Shown: in pieces, positions 7,735-17,144 of the stretch | Layout: every line of letters begins with the position of its first letter | Numbering within the stretch: position 1 is the stretch's first letter | Source of the DNA: Streptomyces sp. KMM 9044 | GTDB lineage: Bacteria; Actinomycetota; Actinomycetes; Streptomycetales; Streptomycetaceae | NCBI RefSeq assembly: GCF_024701375.2 | Contig: NZ_CP113910.1 | Location: 6,820,001 to 6,884,000, forward strand | Length of the DNA: 64,000 bases | Direction of reading: 5' to 3' | The notes under the pieces: model-generated | The model's database searches: none | What the model was told of the DNA's origin: nothing | Seen by the model: the letters and a program-made list of their open reading frames with translations, nothing else | Program-made: the position numbers and the translations under genes

Positions 7735-9180
7735 TCAGGCGGCGTCCGTGCCGCGTTCCAGAAGCGGGGCCGCGTCGGAGAGTACCCCGGCGATCCCGGC
7801 CAGCGTCTCCTCGTCCCGCTCCACCGCCTCCAGCACCGGTCCCGCCGTCGTGTCCCAGCGGCGGGCGACCGCGGCCGGGTCCTCGCCGGTGAGCAGACCG
7901 GCCGCCTGTGCCGCCGCTCCCAGCGCGACCAGCTCCCGTGCCTCGGGCACCTGCACGGGCCGCCCCGACAGTCGCCGTACGGTCCGCTGCCAGGCGGTGC
8001 CCCGCGCGCCACCGCCGATCAGCAGCAGGGGCGCCGACGGGTCCGCGTCCTCGTCGACCACGCGGTCCAGCGCGCCCAGCAGTGAGTGCACGGCACCGTC
8101 GTAGGCGGCCTGGAGCAGCTGGCCGCCGGTCGTGTCGTGGCGCAGCCCGTGCAGCAGACCGGACGCGTTCGGCAGGTTCGGGGTGCGCTCGCCGTCGAGG
8201 AAGGGCAGGAGCGTGACGCCGTGGCCCGGCTCGACGGCCTCGCGGTCCAGTCCCAGCAGTGTCGCGACCCGGTCCACGGCGAGGGTGCAGTTGAGAGTGC
8301 AGGCGAGCGGCAGCCAGTCGCCGCGCGCGTCGGCGAAGCCCGCCACTGTGCCGGTCGGGTCGGCGGGCCGCCGCCGCGACACCGCGTACACCGTGCCCGA
8401 GGTGCCGAGGCTCATCACCGGCGTGCCGGGCCGTACGCCGAGGCCCAGCGCGGCGGCCGCGTTGTCCCCGGTGCCGCACGCCACCAGGGTGCCCTTGGAG
8501 AACGGCAGGCCATGGCCCTCGCGCACGGTCCCGGCCACCTCGCCGGGGCGTACGACACGGGGCAGCAGCGCCGGATCCAGTCCCACGTGCGCGAGGATCT
8601 CCTCGTCGTACGCCTCGCTCCCGGAGGCCCACCAGCCGGTGCCGGAGGCGTCGCCGCGGTCGGTCGTGCCCTGCCCGGTGAGCCGCTCGGTCAGATAGTC
8701 GTGGGGGAGGCGGACGGCCCTGGTGGCACGGACCGCCTCCGGCTCGTGCTCCGCCAGCCAGGCCCACTTGGTGACCGTGAAGGAGGCGGCCGGCACACTT
8801 CCGGTGTGCTCGGCCCAGAACTTCGCGCCGCCCAGCTCCTCGGTCAGCCGGTGGCTCTGGGGCGCGGAGCGCACATCGTTCCACAACAGCGCCGGACGCA
8901 CCGGCTCGCCCCGCGCGTCCAGGGTGACCAGCCCGTGCTGCTGGCCGCCGATCGACACCGCGGCGGCCTCGTGCGCCGCCTGGCCGCACTGGCGCAGTGC
9001 CTGAGTCAGGGCGTCCCACCACTGACGCGGATCGCTTTCCCGGCCCGCCCCCGAGGTCACGGTGTGCGGTGCCTGGCCGCTCGCGACGACCCGTCCGGTG
9101 GCCACGTCGACGACCAGCGCCTTGGTGGACTGGGTGGACGTGTCCACGCCGACGACAAGCGGACCCTCGGCTGCTGACAT
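7735..9180 (-). CDS. xylB: Xylulokinase
   Basis: A 481-residue FGGY-family kinase that phosphorylates D-xylulose, the step after xylose isomerase. It has the N-terminal phosphate-binding loop VGVDTSTQSTKALVVD (residues about 9-24), the sugar-contacting IGGQQHGLVTLD and LLWNDVRSAPQ, the hinge FADARGDWLPLACTLNCT, and the C-terminal ATP-site LLLIGGGARGTAWQRTV. ATG 9180 is chosen because GGGAGAAA lies just upstream; the longer frame to 9240 has no RBS and would run over the control region. It is divergent from xylA and followed by the ROK regulator on the same strand. Confidence 0.95.
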   Translation of the reverse strand: MSAAEGPLVVGVDTSTQSTKALVVDVATGRVVASGQAPHTVTSGAGRESDPRQWWDALTQALRQCGQAAHEAAAVSIGGQQHGLVTLDARGEPVRPALLWNDVRSAPQSHRLTEELGGAKFWAEHTGSVPAASFTVTKWAWLAEHEPEAVRATRAVRLPHDYLTERLTGQGTTDRGDASGTGWWASGSEAYDEEILAHVGLDPALLPRVVRPGEVAGTVREGHGLPFSKGTLVACGTGDNAAAALGLGVRPGTPVMSLGTSGTVYAVSRRRPADPTGTVAGFADARGDWLPLACTLNCTLAVDRVATLLGLDREAVEPGHGVTLLPFLDGERTPNLPNASGLLHGLRHDTTGGQLLQAAYDGAVHSLLGALDRVVDEDADPSAPLLLIGGGARGTAWQRTVRRLSGRPVQVPEARELVALGAAAQAAGLLTGEDPAAVARRWDTTAGPVLEAVERDEETLAGIAGVLSDAAPLLERGTDAA

Positions 9181-9240
9181 CGGTTTCTCCCTCTTGCGCG
9201 GCTCGGTGGGCTGACCATCTTCCCAGAGATGGTGCTGCAT

Positions 9241-10461
<1,221 letters not shown>

Positions 10462-10524
10462 GTTCCCGGGGCGGTGCCTCACCGCGCGGTGACCGGCCGG
10501 ATACTGCCCGGCACCGCGCGGCGA

Positions 10525-10581
10525 CCGGCCGATGTCGCTGTCCGGCGCCGGAGACCGGCGCCGGACAGCGACATCGGCCGG
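10525..10581. terminator. Very long perfect hairpin after xylA
   Basis: A perfect 27-bp stem (10525-10551 with 10555-10581) closes on a 3-nt AGA loop, 63 bases after the xylA stop. It is far longer than a usual terminator and symmetric for both strands. It probably ends xylA transcription, but the exactness suggests recent origin or another function. Confidence 0.8.
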
Positions 10582-10634
10582 CTCCGTGGCGAATTCCGTG
10601 CGGGATGCCCGCACCGGGGGTGTCCGAGGCGACC

Positions 10635-11195
10635 ATGGTCGGTATGGCCACGCCACCGGTACCGCCCCAGCCGCCCGGCCCGCCGGGTGACACACCGCCT
10701 CCGGGCGGCGGCTTCGGACCTCCCTCGTACGGCGGCGCACCGCCGCCACATGGTCCCCCTCCGCCGACGGGCCCGCCCGACGGCGGGGGCGGCTCGGGGC
10801 GCGGTCCCGGCGGGCGCCGTAATCTCCTGCGCATCGTGCTCGCTGCGGTCGTGGCCGTTGTGGCCGTTGTGGCCGTCACCGTGATCGTGCTGATGGCGTC
10901 GGGAGACGACCGTTCGCCGGACGACCGGCCCACCGGGAGCAGCACCGACGGCTCGCCGGAGCCGTCGCCGGGCATCCCGTCCGAACTCCCCAGTGACCTG
11001 GAGAGCCTGCTGCCGTCCGGCTTCCCCACCGAACTGCCCTCGGACTTCCCGAGCGGGCTGCCCAGCGGTCTGGAGAGCCTGCTGCCGACCGAGCTGCCGG
11101 ATCTGCCCACCGAACTTCCGAGCAACGTACCCAGCAACCTGCCGAGCGGTCTCGAATCGCTCCCGCCGTCCCTGGAGGAGGCCGCGCTGCGCTGA
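10635..11195 (+). CDS. Proline-rich single-pass membrane protein with E-L-P-S repeats
   Basis: A 186-residue protein of unknown function. An N-terminal, presumably cytoplasmic, Pro/Gly-rich region (residues 1-55) leads to a basic GGRRN stop and one hydrophobic helix of about 24 residues (IVLAAVVAVVAVVAVTVIVLM). The external part carries Ser/Asp/Pro linkers, then repeated short units of the pattern (E/F)LPS-x-LPSGLESLLP. ATG 10635 fits GAGG at 10626-10629 better than ATG 10644. The repeat tail looks like a wall-spanning or interaction stalk. The hydrophobic segment is coded by a short VVAVVA DNA repeat. Confidence 0.7.
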   Translation: MVGMATPPVPPQPPGPPGDTPPPGGGFGPPSYGGAPPPHGPPPPTGPPDGGGGSGRGPGGRRNLLRIVLAAVVAVVAVVAVTVIVLMASGDDRSPDDRPTGSSTDGSPEPSPGIPSELPSDLESLLPSGFPTELPSDFPSGLPSGLESLLPTELPDLPTELPSNVPSNLPSGLESLPPSLEEAALR

Positions 11196-11248
11196 ACCGA
11201 GTGCAAGCGCGAGGGCGTACGAGGCCGGCGGGGCGGCTCTCTGGGGGA

Positions 11249-12700
11249 CTACGTCCCGAAGAGCCGACCCGTATCCGTCCCCGCGCCCGCCCAGGTCTGC
11301 GTACCCGGCTCCGTCGAAGCCTCCGCGTCCGCTGTGGCCAGGGCCGTCGCCGGGTCCTGGGCGGCGGATCCGGCCGGGACCCAGCGTCCGCGCTCCTCGC
11401 GGTACGGCCACCAGCGGCCGTCGCGCCCGAGACGCAGCTGGATCCGACCGCCGTCGAGGGTCCAGCGGTTGGCGCGGAACCGGAACACCGGCCGCTGTGC
11501 CTCGTCGCTCTCGGCCCAGGCCGACTGCAGGGCGGCACGCGCGCGTGCGAAGGTTCCGGCGTCCACCGACCACTCCTCGTCGAGCACCGTCAGCGCCGCC
11601 GCCCCGCCCTGGCGCCAGGCCCGTACCGCCACTGCCAGCCCTTCCCGGCCACGGCCCGAACCGTCGGCGAGCCGGTCCGTCACGGCGCGCGGGGGCTCAC
11701 CGGCGGCCAGCCGCACCGCGTCCCGCGCCACCGTCGGTTCCGGCACCACCGGCTGCCGTTCATGCCCGTCCCGGAGCGCCTCAGCCAGCAGACGGCGGGC
11801 CTGCGCGGCCGTCCGCGAGGCGAGGAACTCCAGGGCGGACGGGTCGATCCCGGCGGCGGGAGGCTCGTCCGTGTCCAGCGACGGCGGTATCCCCGGCTCC
11901 GCGGGCAGCGGGGCAACGCCGGGCAGCGCAGGCCGGACGCCCCCGGCCGCGAACGCCTCGGCCGCGTCCACGCCCTCCGGCCGGGACCGCTCCCCGGAGG
12001 CGGACGCGGACGACGGCCCGCCACGCGACTGGAGCGCGTCCAGCAGGGCGCGTCCTCCGCGTCCCCGGACCAGGAGCAGGACGACCGGGTCCTGGTCCAG
12101 CAGCCGGGCCACCTGGTAGCAGAGCGCCGCCGTGTGACCGCAGTGGTCCCACGCCCCGCAGTCGCACTCCGGCTCCAGATCGCCCAGGCCCGGCAGCAGT
12201 TCGACCCCGGCCAGCTCCGCGTCCTCCACCAGGTGTGGCGGCATCTCCCGGTCGAGGAGCGCCGCCACATGCCCGGCCCGCTCGACGGCCATGTCCAGGA
12301 AGCGGTCCCACTGTCCGTCCGACAGTTCCTGCAACAGCACGTCCGCGCGGTGCGCCGTGCGGTCACGGTCCTGTACGACCGCCGTGATCCGCCCCGGCCG
12401 TACGGACACGGCACCGACCGCTCCCGCGCGGGCAAGCCGGCGGCCCGCCGTGAGCTGCTGGGTGTCCAGCGCCGTGCCCTCCAGCGCGGTCAGCCAGGCC
12501 CGGCCCCACCAGGTCTGCGCGAAACCACGCCCCCGCGCGGGAGGCAGCGCGGCGAACGTCCGCTCCACGCCGGACCCGACGCCGGTCCCCTCGGGGCCGG
12601 CTCGGTCCGGGCCGGTCCCGTCCACCCGGGCTTCTTCCGGCTCGTACCAGTCGTCGGTGTCTTCCACGTCGGCTCCGTCACCGTCGTCGTACCGGGTCAT
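11249..12700 (-). CDS. SWIM zinc-finger protein
   Basis: A 483-residue protein with a SWIM-type zinc-binding motif around residue 180: LEPECDCGAWDHCGHTAAL, giving C-x-C then C-x-H as expected. The N-terminal third has the family block GRGFAQTWWGRAWLTALE. The rest is acidic and Ala-rich with no known catalytic domain. Its ATG 12700 overlaps the TGA of the SNF2 helicase by 4 bases, so the two are made together. Paired SWIM and SNF2 genes recur in actinobacteria; SWIM domains bind DNA or protein, so this is probably a helicase accessory subunit (inference). Confidence 0.88.
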   Translation of the reverse strand: MTRYDDGDGADVEDTDDWYEPEEARVDGTGPDRAGPEGTGVGSGVERTFAALPPARGRGFAQTWWGRAWLTALEGTALDTQQLTAGRRLARAGAVGAVSVRPGRITAVVQDRDRTAHRADVLLQELSDGQWDRFLDMAVERAGHVAALLDREMPPHLVEDAELAGVELLPGLGDLEPECDCGAWDHCGHTAALCYQVARLLDQDPVVLLLVRGRGGRALLDALQSRGGPSSASASGERSRPEGVDAAEAFAAGGVRPALPGVAPLPAEPGIPPSLDTDEPPAAGIDPSALEFLASRTAAQARRLLAEALRDGHERQPVVPEPTVARDAVRLAAGEPPRAVTDRLADGSGRGREGLAVAVRAWRQGGAAALTVLDEEWSVDAGTFARARAALQSAWAESDEAQRPVFRFRANRWTLDGGRIQLRLGRDGRWWPYREERGRWVPAGSAAQDPATALATADAEASTEPGTQTWAGAGTDTGRLFGT

Positions 12701-15700
12701 CTCGGTCCCCCTCGCAGTGCCACCAGATCCGCCAGTTCCGCGTCCGTCAGCTCCGTGAGCGCGGCCTCGCCGGAGCCGAGCACCGCGTTTGCCAGCTCGC
12801 TTTTGCGGGCCAGCAGTTCGGCGATGCGGTCCTCGATCGTGCCCTCGGCGATCAGCCGGTGCACCTGCACCGGGCGGGTCTGCCCGATCCGGTACGCGCG
12901 GTCCGTGGCCTGCACCTCCACCGCGGGGTTCCACCAGCGGTCGTAGTGCACGACATGCTCGGCACGGGTGAGGTTCAGTCCCGTGCCCGCCGCCTTGAGC
13001 GACAGCAGGAAGACCGGGACCTCGCCGTCCTGGAAACGCCGCACCATCTCCTCGCGCTCGGCGACCGGCGTGCCCCCGTGCAGGAACTGCGAGGGCACAC
13101 CCCGACCGGCGAGGTGCCGCTCCAGCAGCCGGGCCATCTGCACGTACTGCGTGAAGACCAGCACACAGGCCTGTTCGGCGAGCACGGTGTCGAGGAGCTC
13201 GTCGAGCAGTTCGAGCTTCCCGGACCGTCCCGCGATCACCGGACGCTCCTCCTTGAGGAACTGCGCCGGATGGTTGCAGATCTGCTTCAGCCCGGTCAGC
13301 AGCCTCACGATCATTCCCCGCCGCGCCATGCCGTCGGGCCCAGGGGCGTCGGAGGTGCCGGAGATCTCGGCCAGGGCCTCCCGCACCACGGCCTCGTACA
13401 GCGCTGTCTGCTCCTGTGAGAGCGGTACCGCGTGATCGGTCTCCGTCTTCGGCGGCAGTTCGGGCGCGATCCCCGGGTCCGCCTTGCGGCGGCGCAGCAG
13501 GAACGGATGGACCAGCCGGGCCAGCCGCTCCGCCGCGGCAGGGTCCTGGCCGCTCTCCACGGCGTCCGCGTACCGTCGGCGGAAGGTGCCGAGCCGGCCC
13601 AGCAGGCCGGGCGTCGTCCAGTCGAGGATGGCCCACAGTTCGGACAGGTTGTTCTCCACCGGAGTGCCGGTGAGCGCCACGCGCGCGCGTGCGCCGATCG
13701 ACCGCAACTGCCGGGCCGTCGCCGCGTACGGGTTCTTGACGTGCTGCGCCTCGTCGGCGACGACCATCCCCCAGGGCACCTCGGCGAGCCGGGGGGCGTC
13801 CAGACGCATGGTGCCGTACGTGGTGAGTACGAACTCGCCGTCGGCCAGGTCCTCCAGCGAGCGGCGCGCCCCGTGGAACCGGCGCACCGGGGTGCCGGGC
13901 GCGAACCGTTCGATCTCCCGCTGCCAGTTGCCCATCAGGGAGGTCGGGCAGACCACGAGGGTCGGCCCGGCGGACGCGGGACCGGACTGCCGGTGCAGAT
14001 GCAGGGCGATCAGGGTGATCGTCTTGCCGAGGCCCATGTCGTCGGCGAGACAGCAACCCAGTCCCACGGACGTCATGTGGGCCAGCCAGTTCAGCCCGCG
14101 CCGCTGGTAGTCCCGCAGGGTGGCGTCGAGGGCCGCGGGCTGTGGTACGGGCTCCTGGGACTCGGGGTCCGCGAGCCGGTCCCGCAGGGTCGCCAGCCAG
14201 CCGGTGGGCCTTACCTCGAACCGGCGGCCGTCCACCTCCACCGAGCCGGTCAGGGCTGCCCCGAGCGCGCCGACAGGCGTGACCTCGTGATCCCGGCGCC
14301 CGCGGGCCCGGACCACCTCCCGGGGGTCGACCAGCACCCACTGGTCACGCAGCCGCACGACGGGGCGCTTGCTCTCCGCGAGCCGGTCCAGCTCCGCGCG
14401 GGTGAGCGTCTGCTCGCCCAGGGCGAACGACCAGTCGAAGGCGAGCAACGCGTCGGCCGACAGGAAGGACGGTTGCTGGGAGGCACCCTTGAAGCCTGCC
14501 CGGCCGGACGGCTGCTCCCCGTCGGCGGGACCGATCTCGGCGCGGGTGGTCAGTTCGCGGATCAGCTTCTTGGGCCAGTGCACGTCGACGCCCGCGGCCG
14601 CGAGCGCCCTCGTGCCCTCGCCGAGGAGTTCGGTGATTTCTTCGTCGGCGAGTTCGACCGCGTCGGGCACCGTCGCCGACAGCAGGGGCGTGAGCGGCGC
14701 CCAGGCTCGGGCCGCCCGGCGCAGCGCGAGCAGTGTGTCCATCCGGGCCCGCGGCCCGAAGCCCTCGTCCGGGTCGGCTGAACCGACCGAGCCGTACCGG
14801 TCTTCCGCGGCCCCGGCCCACACGTCGGTGGCGTTCGCGACGAGCGCGGGATCGCTCACGGCGTGCACCTGGAGCACGGCCCGGAACGTGGCGCCGATGC
14901 TGGAGTCGCTGGAGTCGCTGGAGTCGCTGGAGTCGGTGGAGTCGGTGGAGGGGGTGGAGGGGGTGGTGTGGTCCGGGGCACCCGGCGCTTCCGGCGTGTT
15001 CCAGGCCGCCGGCACGTCGGTGAGGCCGTGCACCTCAATGCGCAGCGACAGGCGCACGCCCGCGTCGTGGCCCGCAGCGACGTCGATGGCCCAGTCACGC
15101 AGTTCGGGCAGGTGCTGGGGCTCGGGCACGGCGTAGGCGGGGGAGCCGGTCACCAGAGGCGCGGCGGGGGAGCGGGGCAGGGTGTCGGCGACCGCATCGA
15201 GGAAGGAGCGCAGCAGCCGTTCGGGGGCGGGCAGCCGCAGGGGCCCGGTGCCTTCCAGCGGCTGGGCATGAGCCTCGGGCGGCATCGCGGCGGCGAGTCG
15301 GCGCACCGCCTCGACGTCCTCCACGTCCAGCGGACCCGCGCGCCAGGCGTCGTGGCCGGCCGGGGACAACCCCGGCAGCAGCAGACCGCGTGCCACCAGA
15401 CGCAGCGCGTGCAGGGCGGCGGTGCCCCAGAAGACGGGGGCGGGATGCCCGTCACCGCCGGCCCGTGCGCGCGTGAGGACGGGCAGGGCGGCACGCAACG
15501 GCAGCACGACCGCACGGACGCCCACCGTTGTCACGCCCTCGCCGCCGGGCGCGACGACGGTCAGGTCCTCGACCTGTGCGGTGTCTACGGCAGGGGGAGC
15601 CGACCCGTCGGGCCGCCAGAAGGCCATGCGGCCGGTGCGGGCGGGGTCACCGGGTACGAATACGGCGGAGCAGCGGGCCAGGTCGGCGTACTGAGCGAGG

Positions 15701-15735
15701 GAGGGAGACAAGGGAGTCGTCTGCGCGGCGATCAC
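12697..15735 (-). CDS. SNF2-family DEAD/DEAH-box helicase
   Basis: A 1012-residue SNF2-type ATPase. The N-terminal half (about 1-540) is a long family-specific region ending in a domain typical of bacterial SNF2 proteins. The motor follows: motif I LADDMGLGKT near 562-571, motif II DEAQH near 658, LTGTPVENN, and in lobe 2 VFTQYVQMARLLE, LSLKAAGTGLNL, and motif VI DRAYRIGQTRPVQ near 946-958. Such enzymes move on DNA or strip proteins from it without classical strand separation. The gene is first in a two-gene operon with the SWIM protein. A hypervariable Ser/Thr/Asp linker near residue 265 is coded by a 9-bp minisatellite. Confidence 0.93.
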   Translation of the reverse strand: MIAAQTTPLSPSLAQYADLARCSAVFVPGDPARTGRMAFWRPDGSAPPAVDTAQVEDLTVVAPGGEGVTTVGVRAVVLPLRAALPVLTRARAGGDGHPAPVFWGTAALHALRLVARGLLLPGLSPAGHDAWRAGPLDVEDVEAVRRLAAAMPPEAHAQPLEGTGPLRLPAPERLLRSFLDAVADTLPRSPAAPLVTGSPAYAVPEPQHLPELRDWAIDVAAGHDAGVRLSLRIEVHGLTDVPAAWNTPEAPGAPDHTTPSTPSTDSTDSSDSSDSSDSSIGATFRAVLQVHAVSDPALVANATDVWAGAAEDRYGSVGSADPDEGFGPRARMDTLLALRRAARAWAPLTPLLSATVPDAVELADEEITELLGEGTRALAAAGVDVHWPKKLIRELTTRAEIGPADGEQPSGRAGFKGASQQPSFLSADALLAFDWSFALGEQTLTRAELDRLAESKRPVVRLRDQWVLVDPREVVRARGRRDHEVTPVGALGAALTGSVEVDGRRFEVRPTGWLATLRDRLADPESQEPVPQPAALDATLRDYQRRGLNWLAHMTSVGLGCCLADDMGLGKTITLIALHLHRQSGPASAGPTLVVCPTSLMGNWQREIERFAPGTPVRRFHGARRSLEDLADGEFVLTTYGTMRLDAPRLAEVPWGMVVADEAQHVKNPYAATARQLRSIGARARVALTGTPVENNLSELWAILDWTTPGLLGRLGTFRRRYADAVESGQDPAAAERLARLVHPFLLRRRKADPGIAPELPPKTETDHAVPLSQEQTALYEAVVREALAEISGTSDAPGPDGMARRGMIVRLLTGLKQICNHPAQFLKEERPVIAGRSGKLELLDELLDTVLAEQACVLVFTQYVQMARLLERHLAGRGVPSQFLHGGTPVAEREEMVRRFQDGEVPVFLLSLKAAGTGLNLTRAEHVVHYDRWWNPAVEVQATDRAYRIGQTRPVQVHRLIAEGTIEDRIAELLARKSELANAVLGSGEAALTELTDAELADLVALRGGPR
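14900..14962. repeat. 9-bp minisatellite inside the SNF2 gene
   Basis: Seven head-to-tail 9-bp units: four of CTGGAGTCG, one GTGGAGTCG, then two GTGGAGGGG. On the coding strand they give an S/T-D/P-rich linker. The unit keeps frame, so copy-number change would lengthen or shorten the linker without killing the protein. Confidence 0.9.
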
Positions 15736-16036
15736 GGAATCCTTGATTCATCAAACTTGACTAGTGAGGGCGGAGTCGCCGACAGTACAGCACGGTCGCG
15801 GTCGGACGGGTACGCCTGGGATGCGAACTGGGACACCATGGACACGCGGTCGTGCTCCGCCCCGACCGGTCGACGAGCCGAGAATTCGACGAGCCGACGA
15901 CGGCCCTCCGAGGGAAACCCTAGGGAAACCCTAGGGGCGAACCTCAGGGACGCCTCAGGGACACGGTCGGAACCGCCAGGAGCGCGAGGCCGTTCCCATG
16001 TCAGAGAGCGGCAGTAGCCGCGAAGGAGGCGACACC
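15736..16036. promoter_or_regulatory. Intergenic region with short tandem repeats
   Basis: The shared upstream region of the SNF2 operon and the small membrane gene contains no gene. It holds two tandem copies of AGGGAAACCCT (15911-15921 and 15922-15932), each an inverted repeat itself, and then CCTCAGGGA twice (15942-15950 and 15953-15961). These may be binding sites for a regulator; none is recognised. Confidence 0.45.
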
Positions 16037-16219
16037 ATGTCGAAGAACGCCAAGATCGCCGCGGGAGGTGTGGCGGCCGGGCTCATCCTGCTCATCTGGC
16101 TGCCCTGGTGGGCCGCGCTCCTGATCGTTTTGGGAGTCCCGGCCGCCGCGTACCTTGCCCTGGACCCCTCGCAGCGGAGCAGGCTGCGCCGCGTTTCACG
16201 CAAGGAGCTGGGCCGCTGA
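16037..16219 (+). CDS. Small two-helix membrane protein
   Basis: A 60-residue protein. ATG 16037 is preceded at good spacing by AAGGAGG (16023-16029); the ATG at 15998 would add 13 residues but lacks an RBS. A first hydrophobic stretch (IAAGGVAAGLILLIWLPW) and a second (WAALLIVLGVPAAAYLAL) are joined by a tight turn, and a basic tail (RSRLRRVSRKELGR) ends the protein, which suggests the C-terminus is cytoplasmic. Function unknown. A hairpin follows at once. Confidence 0.72.
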   Translation: MSKNAKIAAGGVAAGLILLIWLPWWAALLIVLGVPAAAYLALDPSQRSRLRRVSRKELGR

Positions 16220-16223
16220 GACA

Positions 16224-16252
16224 CAGGGGTCCGTCCAAAGGACGGGCCCCTG
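16224..16252 (+). terminator. Hairpin terminator after the small membrane gene
   Basis: CAGGGGTCCGTCC (16224-16236) pairs with 16240-16252 across an AAA loop. The stem is 13 bp with one G-T wobble and lies 5 bases after the stop. Confidence 0.8.
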
Positions 16253-16337
16253 CCGCGCCGCGGCCCCGGCACGGTCCAGGGCCAGGAGCCGACCATGCCA
16301 CCGCCGGCGGTCTGGCACCGCCCTCCGCCCGCGCGGT

Positions 16338-16969
16338 TCACAGAGGCCGCACGGCGATCCTGTCCAGGTCCTCCAGGAGTCCCGGCAGTTTCGGCCCCCT
16401 GCCCATCGGGAGGACCTCCCCGGGGCCGTCGTCGAGGAGGACGAACGCCATGTCGTCGGTCCTGGCCACCAGGGACCAGCCGGGTGTCGACACGCAGCGT
16501 GCGTGTCACCCGGTGCGAAGGACGAGCGGACCCGGCCGAGCGGCGGTGGCGAGGAGACGTAGGCATGTGCCTCCGCCAGGGCCCGCCGAATGCCGCTGTG
16601 GCCCACCTGCTGCCCGTGAGGGCCGTCGGCCGGGGCGCCGTCGTCGGACGAGCCGTCCGCGGTCGGCCGCTCCGCGGCAGGCTCCTCCGCGGTCGGGGTT
16701 GCGTTCTCGTCCGCAGGCTTCTCCTCGGCCGTGCTGCCGCCGGCCGCGCCGCCGCCGGCGGGTTCCCCGTCGCTCTCGGAGGCCTCCGCGGAGCCGCGCG
16801 GAACCGGGAACGCCGCCTCGTCGACCTGCTCCCGCCAGACCGTCCACCGGAGTGCGATGTAGTCGTCGCCCAGCACGCTCGGGAACTTCGCCGGCGTCAG
16901 CAGCGCCGCCGTCAGCACATGGGGCGCGTCGTCCGCGGCAGCGACGGTTTCCTCGTCCGTCCCGGCCAT
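16338..16969 (-). pseudogene. Conserved-looking hypothetical protein interrupted by two frameshifts
   Basis: ATG 16969 (RBS GGGGAGG) opens a frame with an ordered N-terminus, including LLTPAKFPSVLGDDYIALRW, then a long Ala/Glu/Pro linker and a second ordered block (GIRRALAEAHAYVSSPPPLGR). Near 16505-16520 the sense moves one frame over (VTRTLRVDTRL). Near 16475-16480 it moves again (LVARTDDMAFVLLDDGPGEVLP and on to GLLEDLDRIAVRPL, TGA at 16338). Both shifts are in the same direction, each equal to one extra base. Reassembled, the protein would be about 210 residues, cytoplasmic and of unknown function. Two indels within 40 bases suggest either early decay or a poor-quality patch of sequence. 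Confidence 0.6.
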
Positions 16970-17144
16970 TGCAGCCTCCCCGTCGGGTTCGTCCACCGGC
17001 GCGCACACTAATCCGACCCCGAGCCCTTTGTCGCGACCCCGAACCCGCACCTGGACCTGTAGTTTTCCATTCCGGCCGGGGCGAATTCCCCCGATCGCCC
17101 ACCCGCCGCCGCGTGGACCGCACGGCGGCGCCCGGCCGAGGAGG

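Noticed and set aside
9181..9240. Longer xylB frame starting at 9240
   Set aside because: It has no RBS and would place coding sequence next to the operator. ATG 9180 has a good Shine-Dalgarno.
11249..14341. One continuous 1030-codon frame joining the SWIM protein and sequence inside the helicase gene
   Set aside because: Upstream of ATG 12700 the frame is a shadow of the SNF2 gene. The SWIM gene starts at the ATGA overlap.
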